This document shows, piece after piece, positions 6,365 to 12,789 of a stretch of 18,191 nt of DNA (position 1 is its first letter; each line of letters starts with the position of its first letter). The translations under genes and the position numbers were made by a program. The stretch comes from Flemingiibacterium sp045635785 (GTDB taxonomy: Bacteria > Bacillota > Clostridia > Oscillospirales > CAG-272). The stretch covers positions 1 through 18,191 of the forward strand of contig JAZTWJ010000025.1 in NCBI GenBank assembly GCA_045635785.1, written 5' to 3'. A model generated the notes under the pieces. The model saw nothing but the letters and a program-made list of their open reading frames with translations, was not told the origin of the DNA and did no database searches.

Positions 6365-7777
6365 TTATTTTTGAGGTGTAAACGCATTTACCAGCTCTTT
6401 GAAGCACTTGCCGCGCTCCTCAAAGTTGCGGAACATGTCAAAGCTGGCAGATGCGGGGGAAAGGATCACCGTGTCGCCTGCTTTTGCCGCCATCCGCGCC
6501 ATGGAAACCGCTTCTTCAAAGGTGCTTGCTTCCTTGATTGTGGGGGAGCCGACGTAGACAGTTTCCGCAAGCAGTGCGGCTTTGATCTTCGGTGCGGTGG
6601 CACCTACCAAAACCACCGTTTTTGCACAGTCGATGAGCGGTTTTGCCAGCGGCTCGTAGGGGATATTTTTATCATATCCGCCGCAGATGACGATGACCTT
6701 TTCGCGGAAGGAGCGAAGCGCCGCTTCCGTGCGGGTAGGGCTGGAGTCGATGGAGCTGTTGTAATATTTCACGCCTTCAAATTCGCGCACGAATTCGCAG
6801 CGATGCTCCACGCCGCCGAAATCCTTCGCAAGGGTTTCGATGACCTCATCGGATACAAAGCCGTGTGTCAGCGCAATGGCTGTCATGTAGTTTTCCACGT
6901 TATGCCTGCCGGGCAGCTTGATGTCGGCAACCCTTAAAACCGGCACGATGCTGCCATCCTTTCCGCGGTAAACGATGCTTCCATCCTTTTCAAATACCGC
7001 CTCGCCAGACGGCTCGCATTTGCCCGAGAAAAAGAGCACATCGGCGGACGTTTCGTTTGCCATTTGTCGGGTGATGGGATCGGCGAAATTGAGGACGGCG
7101 CGCTTGCAGTCAGAAAAGTGAAGGATGTTTTGCTTTGCCGCGATATATTCGTCCATGTCCGTATGCCAGTTCAGATGATTGGGCGTGACATTGGTCACGG
7201 CCGCCGCATAGGGCGATTTTTTCATGCGGTGAAGCTGAAAGCTGGAAAGCTCCACCACGACGAAATCATTTTCGGAAATGCTGTCGATTTCGGGGAGCAG
7301 CGGCTTTCCGATGTTACCGCCTACCCAAACTTTGGCACCCGAATGTCGGCGTGTCTGCTCGGCTTCAAGGAGCCGATAGGTCAGCGTTGTGGTGGTGGTT
7401 TTTCCGTCGGAACCCGTGATAGCAAAAATTTTGCATGGGCAAAGCTCGAAGAATACCTCCATCTCCGAGGTCAGCACAATGCCGCGCGCTTCCGCCTGTA
7501 CAAACTGCGGCAGATCGCCGCGGATGCCCGGCGCTTTGAAAATGATATCCTCGGTGAAGTTTTCGAGATATTCTTCTCCAAGCCGCAGCGTTACGCCTTT
7601 TTCTTCCAGCGTATCGGCGAGCGCGCCGAGGTTTTCTCTTGTTTTGATATCGCGCGCGGTGATTTTCGTGCCGCAGGACAGCAGAAAATCAATGAGCGGC
7701 GTATTGGAAACGCCGATGCCCACAATGGCGGCGTGTTTGGTTCTCATGTACTGCTTGAAAGCGGTGAGTCTTGACAT
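6365..7777 (-). CDS. murD: UDP-N-acetylmuramoyl-L-alanine--D-glutamate ligase
   Basis: MurD adds D-glutamate to UDP-MurNAc-L-Ala in the cytoplasm during peptidoglycan precursor synthesis. About 470 residues, the usual length. Motifs in order are an N-terminal Rossmann-like UDP-binding domain (AIVGIGVSNTPLIDFL), the ATP loop ITGSDGKTTT near residue 122, VVELSSFQL, TNVTPNHLNWHTDMDEY, LPGRHNVENYMTAI, YNSSIDSSPTRTEAAL and GGYDKNIPYEPL. Two ATGs overlap at 7780 and 7777. The second is preferred because GAGG (7784-7787) is then 6 nt away instead of 3. It is transcribed from the promoter at 7840-7868 and leads a unit with the PLP enzyme and CDF genes, away from the usual division and cell wall cluster. 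Confidence 0.95.
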   Translation of the reverse strand: MSRLTAFKQYMRTKHAAIVGIGVSNTPLIDFLLSCGTKITARDIKTRENLGALADTLEEKGVTLRLGEEYLENFTEDIIFKAPGIRGDLPQFVQAEARGIVLTSEMEVFFELCPCKIFAITGSDGKTTTTTLTYRLLEAEQTRRHSGAKVWVGGNIGKPLLPEIDSISENDFVVVELSSFQLHRMKKSPYAAAVTNVTPNHLNWHTDMDEYIAAKQNILHFSDCKRAVLNFADPITRQMANETSADVLFFSGKCEPSGEAVFEKDGSIVYRGKDGSIVPVLRVADIKLPGRHNVENYMTAIALTHGFVSDEVIETLAKDFGGVEHRCEFVREFEGVKYYNSSIDSSPTRTEAALRSFREKVIVICGGYDKNIPYEPLAKPLIDCAKTVVLVGATAPKIKAALLAETVYVGSPTIKEASTFEEAVSMARMAAKAGDTVILSPASASFDMFRNFEERGKCFKELVNAFTPQK

Positions 7778-7839
7778 CATGCACCTCGCTTGAATTTATC
7801 TGTTACAAAGGGATTTTCAAAAAATTGCTGTTCTAATAT

Positions 7840-7868
7840 ATTATATCACATTGTGCGGATAATGTAAA
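7840..7868 (-). promoter_or_regulatory. SigA promoter of the murD unit
   Basis: On the minus strand, TTTACA (7863-7868) and a perfect TATAAT (7840-7845) are 17 nt apart. The predicted start of transcription lies about 55-60 nt before the murD ATG. It is divergent from the aldo/keto reductase promoter, with about 40 nt between the -35 boxes. Confidence 0.85.
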
Positions 7869-7908
7869 TGAAAAACGCAGAAAATTTTTCAAGACCAAGT
7901 CGGCACGA

Positions 7909-7937
7909 TTGACAACAGGGCATATGTATGCTATAAT
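7909..7937 (+). promoter_or_regulatory. SigA promoter of the aldo/keto reductase gene
   Basis: A perfect TTGACA (7909-7914) and a perfect TATAAT (7932-7937) are separated by 17 nt. The predicted transcript starts near 7944, giving a leader of about 78 nt that contains the palindromic element at 7980-8021. Confidence 0.92.
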
Positions 7938-7979
7938 AGTAAAAAACCAACAAAGAAACAGAGCGACATATTGCTGGAT

Positions 7980-8021
7980 AGAAAGGATGCTTTCGCCGCG
8001 GCGAAAGCAGTGGTAAAAACA
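7980..8021 (+). promoter_or_regulatory. SD-hairpin-GGT element before the aldo/keto reductase start
   Basis: AGAAAGGA (7980-7987) is followed by a perfect 20-nt palindrome at 7989-8008 (arms GCTTTCGC/GCGAAAGC, loop CGCG). A 13-nt spacer containing TGGT then leads to the ATG at 8022. The strongest Shine-Dalgarno match is thus 34 nt away in linear sequence and is brought closer if the hairpin folds. There is no U-tract, so it is not a terminator. The same layout occurs before four other starts in the window. Confidence 0.7.
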
Positions 8022-9014
8022 ATGTATCATGCAAACAGTACGCGCTATCAAACCGTCCCGTACTTCCGTTGCGGAAAAAGTGGTTTGAAGCTCCCCACAG
8101 TTTCCCTCGGACTTTGGCATAATTTCGGTGACTCCTCGAATTATGAGAACATGGTCGCTATGTGCCGCACCGCCTTCGATAACGGCATCACCCATTTTGA
8201 CCTTGCCAACAACTATGGTCCCGCTGCGGGCAGCGCCGAGAAGAATTTCGGCAGAATCCTTCGCGAAGACTTCGCCGCATATCGGGATGAGATGATTATT
8301 TCCACCAAGGCAGGATACGGCATGTGGGATGGCCCCTACGGCGATGGCGGCAGCCGCAAATATTTGCTTGCCAGCCTTGACCAATCGCTTTGCCGCATGG
8401 GGCTGGAATATGTGGACATCTTCTACCACCATCGTATGGATAAGGACACACCTCTCGAAGAAAGCATGGGCGCGCTGGCATCGGCGGTTCACGCGGGTAA
8501 GGCACTGTATGTGGGCCTTTCTAACTACGACGGCGAAACGCTGGCAAAGGCAAGCGCTATTCTCGATGAGTTGCACGTTCCTTTTATCATCAATCAGAAC
8601 AGCTACAACATTTTCAACCGTAAAATCGAAGAAAACGGGCTCAAGGAAACCTCCTCGAAGCTCGGCAAGGGCATCATTGCGTTCAGCCCTCTTGCACAGG
8701 GCATGCTGACAAATCGCTATCTTGAGGGCATCCCTGCGGACAGCCGCGTGCGAACCGACGGACGTTTCCTGCGCGAAGCCTCCATCACGCCCGAAAAGCT
8801 GACGCAGATCCGCGCGCTCAATGAGCTTGCGGCGGCTCGCGGACAGACGCTGGCACAGATGGCGCTGGCATGGATTCTGCGCGATGGCATTGTCACCTCG
8901 GTTTTGGTGGGCGCCTCCAAGCCCGAGCAGATTCTTGACAATCTCGGCGCTGCGAAGAACACGTCCTTTGATGCCGATGAACTCACAAAGATCGACGAGA
9001 TCTGCGGTCTGTAA
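8022..9014 (+). CDS. Aldo/keto reductase, L-glyceraldehyde-3-phosphate reductase-like (YghZ type)
   Basis: This is a 330-residue NADPH-type TIM-barrel reductase. The opening, KSGLKLPTVSLGLWHNFG, closely resembles the E. coli YghZ group. The catalytic tetrad is visible as Asp60 (HFDLANNYG), Tyr65, Lys96 (ISTKAG) and a His at 136/137 (FYHHRMD). Later motifs are GKALYVGLSNY, FSPLAQGMLTNRYL and the cofactor region TSVLVGASKPEQILDNL. YghZ reduces aldehydes such as L-glyceraldehyde-3-phosphate and methylglyoxal; the substrate here is inferred from homology only. The ATG at 8022 is chosen because the protein then starts like YghZ. An in-frame TTG at 7971 would translate the palindrome and has no ribosome binding site. 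It is a single-gene unit, convergent with the GpsA-like gene. Confidence 0.92.
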   Translation: MYHANSTRYQTVPYFRCGKSGLKLPTVSLGLWHNFGDSSNYENMVAMCRTAFDNGITHFDLANNYGPAAGSAEKNFGRILREDFAAYRDEMIISTKAGYGMWDGPYGDGGSRKYLLASLDQSLCRMGLEYVDIFYHHRMDKDTPLEESMGALASAVHAGKALYVGLSNYDGETLAKASAILDELHVPFIINQNSYNIFNRKIEENGLKETSSKLGKGIIAFSPLAQGMLTNRYLEGIPADSRVRTDGRFLREASITPEKLTQIRALNELAAARGQTLAQMALAWILRDGIVTSVLVGASKPEQILDNLGAAKNTSFDADELTKIDEICGL

Positions 9015-9036
9015 AAATTCAATCCATGATCAAAAG

Positions 9037-9076
9037 CAGCAGACACCGATAATAAAACGGTGTCTGCTGTTTTTTT
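9037..9076. terminator. Strong bidirectional terminator between convergent genes
   Basis: A 12-bp perfect stem (9037-9048 with 9058-9069; core AGACACCG/CGGTGTCT) has a 9-nt A-rich loop and is followed on the plus strand by seven T residues (9070-9076). On the minus strand it is followed by CTTTTG. It ends the aldo/keto reductase transcript and probably also the kinase/dehydrogenase transcript, whose last stop is at 9079. Confidence 0.92.
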
Positions 9077-9078
9077 GC

Positions 9079-10119
9079 TTAAAAGGTGAAAGCTTCCCAT
9101 GGGATATTGACGGCAGCCTTTTCGGTGACGATTTCGTTGACATGCAGAAGTAAGGGGAAATCCTCTGCGCGAAGCTTGCCGTCAGTTATATTTTTCTTGA
9201 CGGCTCTTGCCACTCTTTCCGATACAACCAAGGATTCCAGCGTCACGCCGTTCAGCTGTGCCTTTGCTTCGTCGATGTTAAGACCTTTGCCAAGCAGAAT
9301 GCCCACAAGTCGGGTGCGACCGCCGTAAACGGTTACATAAAGGTCGCCTGCACCCAGACAAAGATTGTCGAGATCCGGTGCGCCCTGAAATTCGAGCAGA
9401 CGCGCCATTTCCTTCACGCTCTGTCCGAACACCGCCGCCTGTGAATTGAAGTGAAGCTCGCTGTCATCGCCGTGCAGTTTTTGATTGACACCGATGGTCA
9501 GCGCAATGCCAAGCGCATAACCGTTTTTGAGTGCCACCGCACTTTCTACGCCGATGACATCGGTGGAGATGCTGATGTGATAATAATCGGTTTGCATCAG
9601 GCTGCGAATGTAGCTTAAGTCTTCGAGATTTTTCCCGCAGAAGGTCACCTCGGTCTGATCGTGGAAAACCAGCTCATAGCTGGTACATGGACCGCCCACG
9701 GCGTTGAATGAAAAGCTCTTTCCCATTTCCACGGCCTTGGACTCCCAGAATTCGGGATAGGAAATCAGCTTGCCGTCCTCGGTGTCGAGCAGTCCCTTTG
9801 TCACCGTTAAAATTTTCATGTTGTCGGGAAGCTTTGGAAGCACATGATCGGCAAACCAATCCACGCCGAAGCTGCTGACACCGCCGATCACTAAATCTGT
9901 GCCTTCAAGAGCGCGCTCAAGCTCCTCGATCTGATAGAAGGAAAGCCCATTCGGAAAATCGCAGTTGAATTTTGGATGTCTGTTTGTCTTTTTGGAGACT
10001 TCGATGATCTCTCTGTCCAAATGTGTGCCGACCAGGCGAACCTCGTTGCCGTTTTCTCTTGCGGGGAATGCCAGCGCGGAGCCCATCATTCCCGAACCTA
10101 TAATTGTAATAACTGCCAT
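9079..10119 (-). CDS. GpsA-like NAD(P)-dependent glycerol-3-phosphate dehydrogenase family protein
   Basis: This is a 346-residue protein with the glycerol-3-phosphate dehydrogenase layout. It has a Rossmann fold starting ITIIGSGMMGSALA, TVTKGLLD with Lys108, NAVGGPCTSYEL (the GPSFA-like motif), ESAVALKNGYALG with the likely catalytic Lys198, and GAGDLYVTVYGGRTR near 256-270 with the phosphate-binding Arg positions. It departs from housekeeping GpsA in several motifs: GPCTSYEL replaces GPSFAxE, and YGGRTR replaces the usual TSxxSRN. It is co-transcribed, 43 nt downstream of an FGGY kinase. I infer that it acts on the kinase product, a polyol or sugar phosphate, rather than being the phospholipid-synthesis GpsA, but ordinary sn-glycerol-3-phosphate activity is not excluded. 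Its start carries the SD-hairpin element. Confidence 0.85.
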   Translation of the reverse strand: MAVITIIGSGMMGSALAFPARENGNEVRLVGTHLDREIIEVSKKTNRHPKFNCDFPNGLSFYQIEELERALEGTDLVIGGVSSFGVDWFADHVLPKLPDNMKILTVTKGLLDTEDGKLISYPEFWESKAVEMGKSFSFNAVGGPCTSYELVFHDQTEVTFCGKNLEDLSYIRSLMQTDYYHISISTDVIGVESAVALKNGYALGIALTIGVNQKLHGDDSELHFNSQAAVFGQSVKEMARLLEFQGAPDLDNLCLGAGDLYVTVYGGRTRLVGILLGKGLNIDEAKAQLNGVTLESLVVSERVARAVKKNITDGKLRAEDFPLLLHVNEIVTEKAAVNIPWEAFTF

Positions 10120-10158
10120 TCTTTATGACCGTGACTTGCGGGCGCAAGTCTTCCCTCT
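10120..10158 (-). promoter_or_regulatory. SD-hairpin-GGT element before the GpsA-like start
   Basis: On the minus strand, AGAGGGAA (10158-10151) is followed directly by the hairpin GACTTGC-GCCC-GCAAGTC (10150-10133). A 13-nt spacer starting ACGGTCATA leads to the ATG at 10119. The 3' arm and spacer are nearly identical to the element before the kinase gene (shared GCAAGTCACGGT). It fills most of the 43-nt gap between the two genes and has no U-tract. Confidence 0.7.
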
Positions 10159-10162
10159 GTTT

Positions 10163-11695
10163 TTACTGAATTTTTTTCGATGCCAGCGCTTCCACATCAA
10201 GTCCCTGTCTGAAGCTTTCGATATAGGTTTCAAAGCCGCGCACATCCGCAGGATCGGGCGATAATGTCACGCTTTGGACCTCTGCAAATACTCTCTGCGA
10301 AAGGAATTGCTCGAGGCTTTCTTCCTCTGCTTTTTTTGCGGCATATGCCGCGAGCAGAGCCATGCCGTAGGGGCCGCCCTCGCCTGCGGTTTCCATGCAG
10401 GTGACAGGCGCATTGCATGCCGCCGCCATGTATTTTTGTCCCACGACGGGGGTTTTGAACAGACCGCCATGACCTGTCAGCGAGTCGATGGCGACATGCT
10501 CCTTTGCTAAAATATCCATGCCCAACTTGAGCGTTGCCATGGTGGAATAAAGCTGTGCGCGGAGGAAATTGGCAAGCGTGAAGCGGCTGTTCGGGTGGCG
10601 GATGACAAGCGGCCGCCCCTCGTCAAGATGGGTGATGCCCTCTCCTGCCATGTAGTTGTAGACCAGAATACCGCCGCAGTCTGCATCGCCCTCCAAGCTC
10701 TTTTGATAGATCTTTTGATAAAGCTCGCGGTCGCTCGGATCTGCGCCGTACAGCAATGCCGTTTCATTCAGAACGGAGACCCATGCGTTCATATCGTTGG
10801 TGCAGTTGTTGCAGTGGACCATGGCAACCGGCTTCCCGGAGGGAGTGGTCACCATGTCGATCTCGGGATATACCCTGCTAAGCGGACGCTCCAAAACGAT
10901 CATGGAGAAAATGGAAGTGCCGGCAGAGACATTTCCTGTACGGGGAGCGACGGCATTGGTTGCGACCATACCAGTTCCCGCATCGCCCTCGGCGGGCGCA
11001 AAGGGCACCCCCTTTGGAAGCAGACCGCCAAGCTTTATCGCGCCCGATTCGCTCAGGCATCCCGCAGACTCTCCAGCGGTAAGCACCTTCGGCAGAATGT
11101 CGCAAAGCTTCCATGCAAGCCCATGCTTTTTGAGAAGCTGTTCGAATTTTTCCGTCATTGTAGCATCGTAGCTTTGCGTTTCGCTGTCGATAGGGAACAT
11201 GCCCGAAGCTTCGCCGATGCCGACGGCATTCACACCGGTCAGCGTGTAATGGATATATCCTGCCAGCGTGGTAATGTGCGCGATATCCTTCACATGCGCT
11301 TCGCCCTTCAAAATGGCTTGATACAGATGGGCGATGCTCCAGCGCTGGGGAATATTAAATCCAAACAGCGCAGTCAGCGCATCCGCCGCTTCTGCGGTGA
11401 TGGTGTTCTGCCATGTGCGGAAGGGAACCAGCAGATTCCAATCCTTATCAAAGGCAAGATAGCCGTGCATCATGGCGGAGATGCCCACCGATGCGATGCT
11501 CTCGCGATCTTCGATGGTGGAGAGGGCGGTTTTCAGACCCGTCCAGGCATTTTCCATATCATAGGTCCAAATGCCGTCCGTGAAATCGCTTTTCCAGCTA
11601 TAACTACCCGATGAGACGGGGTTAAACGCTTCGTCAATGGCGGAGGCTTTGATGCGTGTTGAGCCAAGTTCAATGCCAAGATAGATTTTTTTCAT
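10163..11695 (-). CDS. FGGY-family carbohydrate/polyol kinase
   Basis: This is a 510-residue kinase of the FGGY (GlpK/XylB) superfamily with the two-domain actin-like ATPase fold. The N-terminal phosphate-1 motif reads YLGIELGSTRIKA, with Glu where most members have Asp. The proposed catalytic Asp is in AEGDAGTGM near residue 238, followed by GNVSAGTSIFS (phosphate-2) and LTGHGGLFKTPVVGQKYMAAACNAPV with GGPYGMALLAAYAA (adenosine region). The usual W-x-D-x-R substrate motif is replaced by TWQNTIT (about 94-100), which suggests a substrate different from xylulose, ribulose or glycerol. It leads a two-gene unit with a GpsA-like dehydrogenase. Together they could phosphorylate and then oxidise a polyol; the substrate is unknown. 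The ATG at 11695 follows the SD-hairpin element. Confidence 0.88.
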   Translation of the reverse strand: MKKIYLGIELGSTRIKASAIDEAFNPVSSGSYSWKSDFTDGIWTYDMENAWTGLKTALSTIEDRESIASVGISAMMHGYLAFDKDWNLLVPFRTWQNTITAEAADALTALFGFNIPQRWSIAHLYQAILKGEAHVKDIAHITTLAGYIHYTLTGVNAVGIGEASGMFPIDSETQSYDATMTEKFEQLLKKHGLAWKLCDILPKVLTAGESAGCLSESGAIKLGGLLPKGVPFAPAEGDAGTGMVATNAVAPRTGNVSAGTSIFSMIVLERPLSRVYPEIDMVTTPSGKPVAMVHCNNCTNDMNAWVSVLNETALLYGADPSDRELYQKIYQKSLEGDADCGGILVYNYMAGEGITHLDEGRPLVIRHPNSRFTLANFLRAQLYSTMATLKLGMDILAKEHVAIDSLTGHGGLFKTPVVGQKYMAAACNAPVTCMETAGEGGPYGMALLAAYAAKKAEEESLEQFLSQRVFAEVQSVTLSPDPADVRGFETYIESFRQGLDVEALASKKIQ

Positions 11696-11747
11696 CGCTA
11701 TAACCGTGACTTGCAGGGCAAGTTCACCTTTCTGCCCGATGTTGGGC
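11696..11747 (-). promoter_or_regulatory. Double-hairpin SD element before the kinase start
   Basis: On the minus strand the order is: GCCC-AACATC-GGGC hairpin (11747-11734), AGAAAGGTGA (11733-11724), ACTTGC-CCT-GCAAGT hairpin (11723-11709), a 13-nt spacer starting CACGGTTATA, then the ATG at 11695. The mcsA leader has the same order of parts. There is no U-tract after either stem. Confidence 0.7.
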
Positions 11748-11761
11748 GTCTTTTTGCGGCA

Positions 11762-11787
11762 AAGCTTGAAGCTGTATTTTCAAGCTT
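11762..11787 (-). promoter_or_regulatory. Leader hairpin of the kinase transcript
   Basis: AAGCTTGAA (11762-11770) and TTCAAGCTT (11779-11787) form a perfect 9-bp stem with an 8-nt loop, inside the predicted kinase leader. It is not followed by a T run on the minus strand. Its function is unknown. Confidence 0.45.
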
Positions 11788-11820
11788 AAACCCGTTCAAA
11801 ATCAATAGGACTTGTTGCTT

Positions 11821-11849
11821 ATAATATAATTGTAGCATATGTTTATGAA
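11821..11849 (-). promoter_or_regulatory. Probable promoter of the kinase/dehydrogenase unit
   Basis: On the minus strand, TTCATA (11844-11849) and TATTAT (11821-11826) are 17 nt apart, a moderate SigA match, within an A/T-rich stretch. The leader would be about 120 nt and carry three hairpins. From here to 12006 I see nothing gene-like beyond a 34-codon reading frame without a ribosome binding site. Confidence 0.45.
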
Positions 11850-12006
11850 CAAATTATGCGGAAAATATTACAAATTGCGAACGGCTACGGGAGAATCCGA
11901 AATCGATGCCTTCAAAATGCGAAAAAACGGAGAAAAACTTTGAAAAACTGCGAAATAACGAGATAACTTGAGATAATCGCTGGAAATTTGCCAATAACCG
12001 AACGAG

Positions 12007-12080
12007 TTTGACTATCTTTGACTTTGACATTCCCTGACATTCGTGCTATAATGAAATCACAAAAGGTCAAAGAAAGTCAA
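12007..12080 (+). promoter_or_regulatory. ctsR operon promoter flanked by two CtsR operators
   Basis: The SigA promoter has a perfect TTGACA (12024-12029) and a perfect TATAAT (12047-12052), 17 nt apart. Just upstream of the -35, 12007-12023 read on the minus strand is AGTCAAA-GAT-AGTCAAA. Just downstream of the -10, 12064-12080 on the plus strand is GGTCAAA-GAA-AGTCAAA. Both fit the known CtsR box (RGTCAAA-NAN-RGTCAAA) without mismatch. They face away from each other and bracket the core promoter, so bound CtsR would block polymerase on both sides. This implies heat-shock and autoregulation of the operon. Confidence 0.95.
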
Positions 12081-12086
12081 AAACAA

Positions 12087-12224
12087 TAAGGAGACATTGT
12101 GAAAAATAAAATTTTCACAATACGAATTTTTGCCTTCGCGGTGTTCCACCGCGATTTGCTAACGTAAACCGCCAAAAATTTCGAAAAAAGGAAGCCTTCG
12201 CTTTGCGAAGGCAAGGTGATTATT
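12087..12224 (+). promoter_or_regulatory. Structured ctsR leader with three hairpins and three SD-like motifs
   Basis: In order: AAGGAG (12087-12092); hairpin ATTGTGAAAA/TTTTCACAAT (12095-12104 with 12111-12120); hairpin TCGCGGTG-TTC-CACCGCGA (12136-12154); AAGGAA (12188-12193); hairpin GCCTTCGC-TTT-GCGAAGGC (12194-12212); AAGGTG (12213-12218), 6 nt before the ATG at 12225. The last three parts match the SD-hairpin-GGT element of other genes. TTGCCTTCGC at 12130-12139 can also pair with GCGAAGGCAA at 12205-12214, an alternative fold that would take part of the proximal AAGGTG. Confidence 0.65.
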
Positions 12225-12677
12225 ATGTTAATATCCGATGCCATTGCCGCGCTGATCGAGCAGCTGCTTGCCGAGCAGAACGGAGAATTGGAAATCCGCC
12301 GATCCGAGCTTGCAGGCCGCATGGGATGCGCGCCAAGTCAGATCAACTACGTCATTACTTCCCGCTTCACCCCCGAACGCGGTTATCTCATTGAATCAAA
12401 ACGGGGAGGCGGTGGGTATATCCGCATCGTCAAAAAGCAGCTTTCTGCCAACGAATATCTGATGCATTGCTTCCATGCCATCGGCAATGAGATGGACGAG
12501 GGAACCGCCCTTGCGATCCTTCGCAACCTGTCGGACAACGGACTTCTTCCGCCTGTGGTGGCAAAGGCCGCTGCCGCCGCCATGAGCAGTGCTTCGCTTT
12601 CCCGCGTCCCTGCGGAGTATAAAAAATCTGTGCGCGCAGACATTTTCAGACAAATTATCCTATCCCTGATGCGGTAA
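12225..12677 (+). CDS. ctsR: CtsR, transcriptional repressor of class III stress genes
   Basis: This is a 150-residue protein, near the usual 150-155. The winged helix-turn-helix region has IRRSELAGRMGCAPSQINYVITSRFT (about 25-49), followed by the glycine-rich wing SKRGGGGYIRI. Its Arg at about residue 60 corresponds to the arginine that touches DNA and is targeted by McsB in Bacillus-type CtsR. The C-terminal helices (about 75-150) form the dimerisation part. CtsR is a heat-sensing repressor of clp genes. The two CtsR boxes at its own promoter show autoregulation. The ATG at 12225 is chosen over a GTG at 12216 because AAGGTG, which contains that GTG, is the proximal ribosome binding site. 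It is the first gene of ctsR-mcsA-mcsB-clpC. Confidence 0.97.
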   Translation: MLISDAIAALIEQLLAEQNGELEIRRSELAGRMGCAPSQINYVITSRFTPERGYLIESKRGGGGYIRIVKKQLSANEYLMHCFHAIGNEMDEGTALAILRNLSDNGLLPPVVAKAAAAAMSSASLSRVPAEYKKSVRADIFRQIILSLMR

Positions 12678-12684
12678 AATAAAT

Positions 12685-12789
12685 AGAAGCAAAATCGGCT
12701 TCTGTAGGATTTTGGAAGATCATCAAATCGAAACAAGCCCACTGCCTGGGCGGAAAGGAAGACTTGAAAAACAAGTTAAGGTGAAAAAT
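12685..12789 (+). promoter_or_regulatory. Double-hairpin SD element before mcsA
   Basis: After ctsR come AGAAGC/GCTTCT (12685-12690 with 12698-12703), then hairpin GCCCA-CTGCC-TGGGC (12737-12751), GGAAAGGAAG (12752-12761), hairpin ACTTG-AAAAA-CAAGT (12762-12776), and a 13-nt spacer TAAGGTGAAAAAT before the ATG at 12790. The order from the GCCC stem on is the same as in the kinase leader at 11696-11747. Confidence 0.65.

Noticed and set aside
7064..7774. A 236-codon open frame on the plus strand opposite murD.
   Set aside because: Antisense shadow of a well-conserved murD; no protein features.
7971..8021. A TTG start that would add 17 residues to the aldo/keto reductase.
   Set aside because: It has no ribosome binding site, would translate the palindrome, and the family N-terminus matches the ATG at 8022.
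10120..10158. The hairpin between the kinase and dehydrogenase genes read as an intrinsic terminator.
   Set aside because: It lacks a U-tract on the transcribed strand and sits at a fixed distance from the next start codon, like four other leader hairpins.
10595..11614. A long open frame (339 codons) on the plus strand opposite the kinase gene.
   Set aside because: Antisense shadow of a GC-rich gene; the minus-strand frame has clear FGGY motifs and this one has none.
11839..11943. A 34-codon ATG frame in the 11.7-12.0 kb gap on the plus strand.
   Set aside because: No Shine-Dalgarno sequence precedes it, the composition is that of the intergenic DNA, and there is no recognisable motif.
12098..12394. 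A GTG-started 98-codon reading frame with AAGGAG 5 nt upstream, overlapping the start of ctsR in another frame.
   Set aside because: The GTG is inside the hairpin at 12095-12120, the product is Arg/Cys-rich with no family features, and the second half is ctsR read out of frame. It could still be a short translated leader, but I cannot support a gene.
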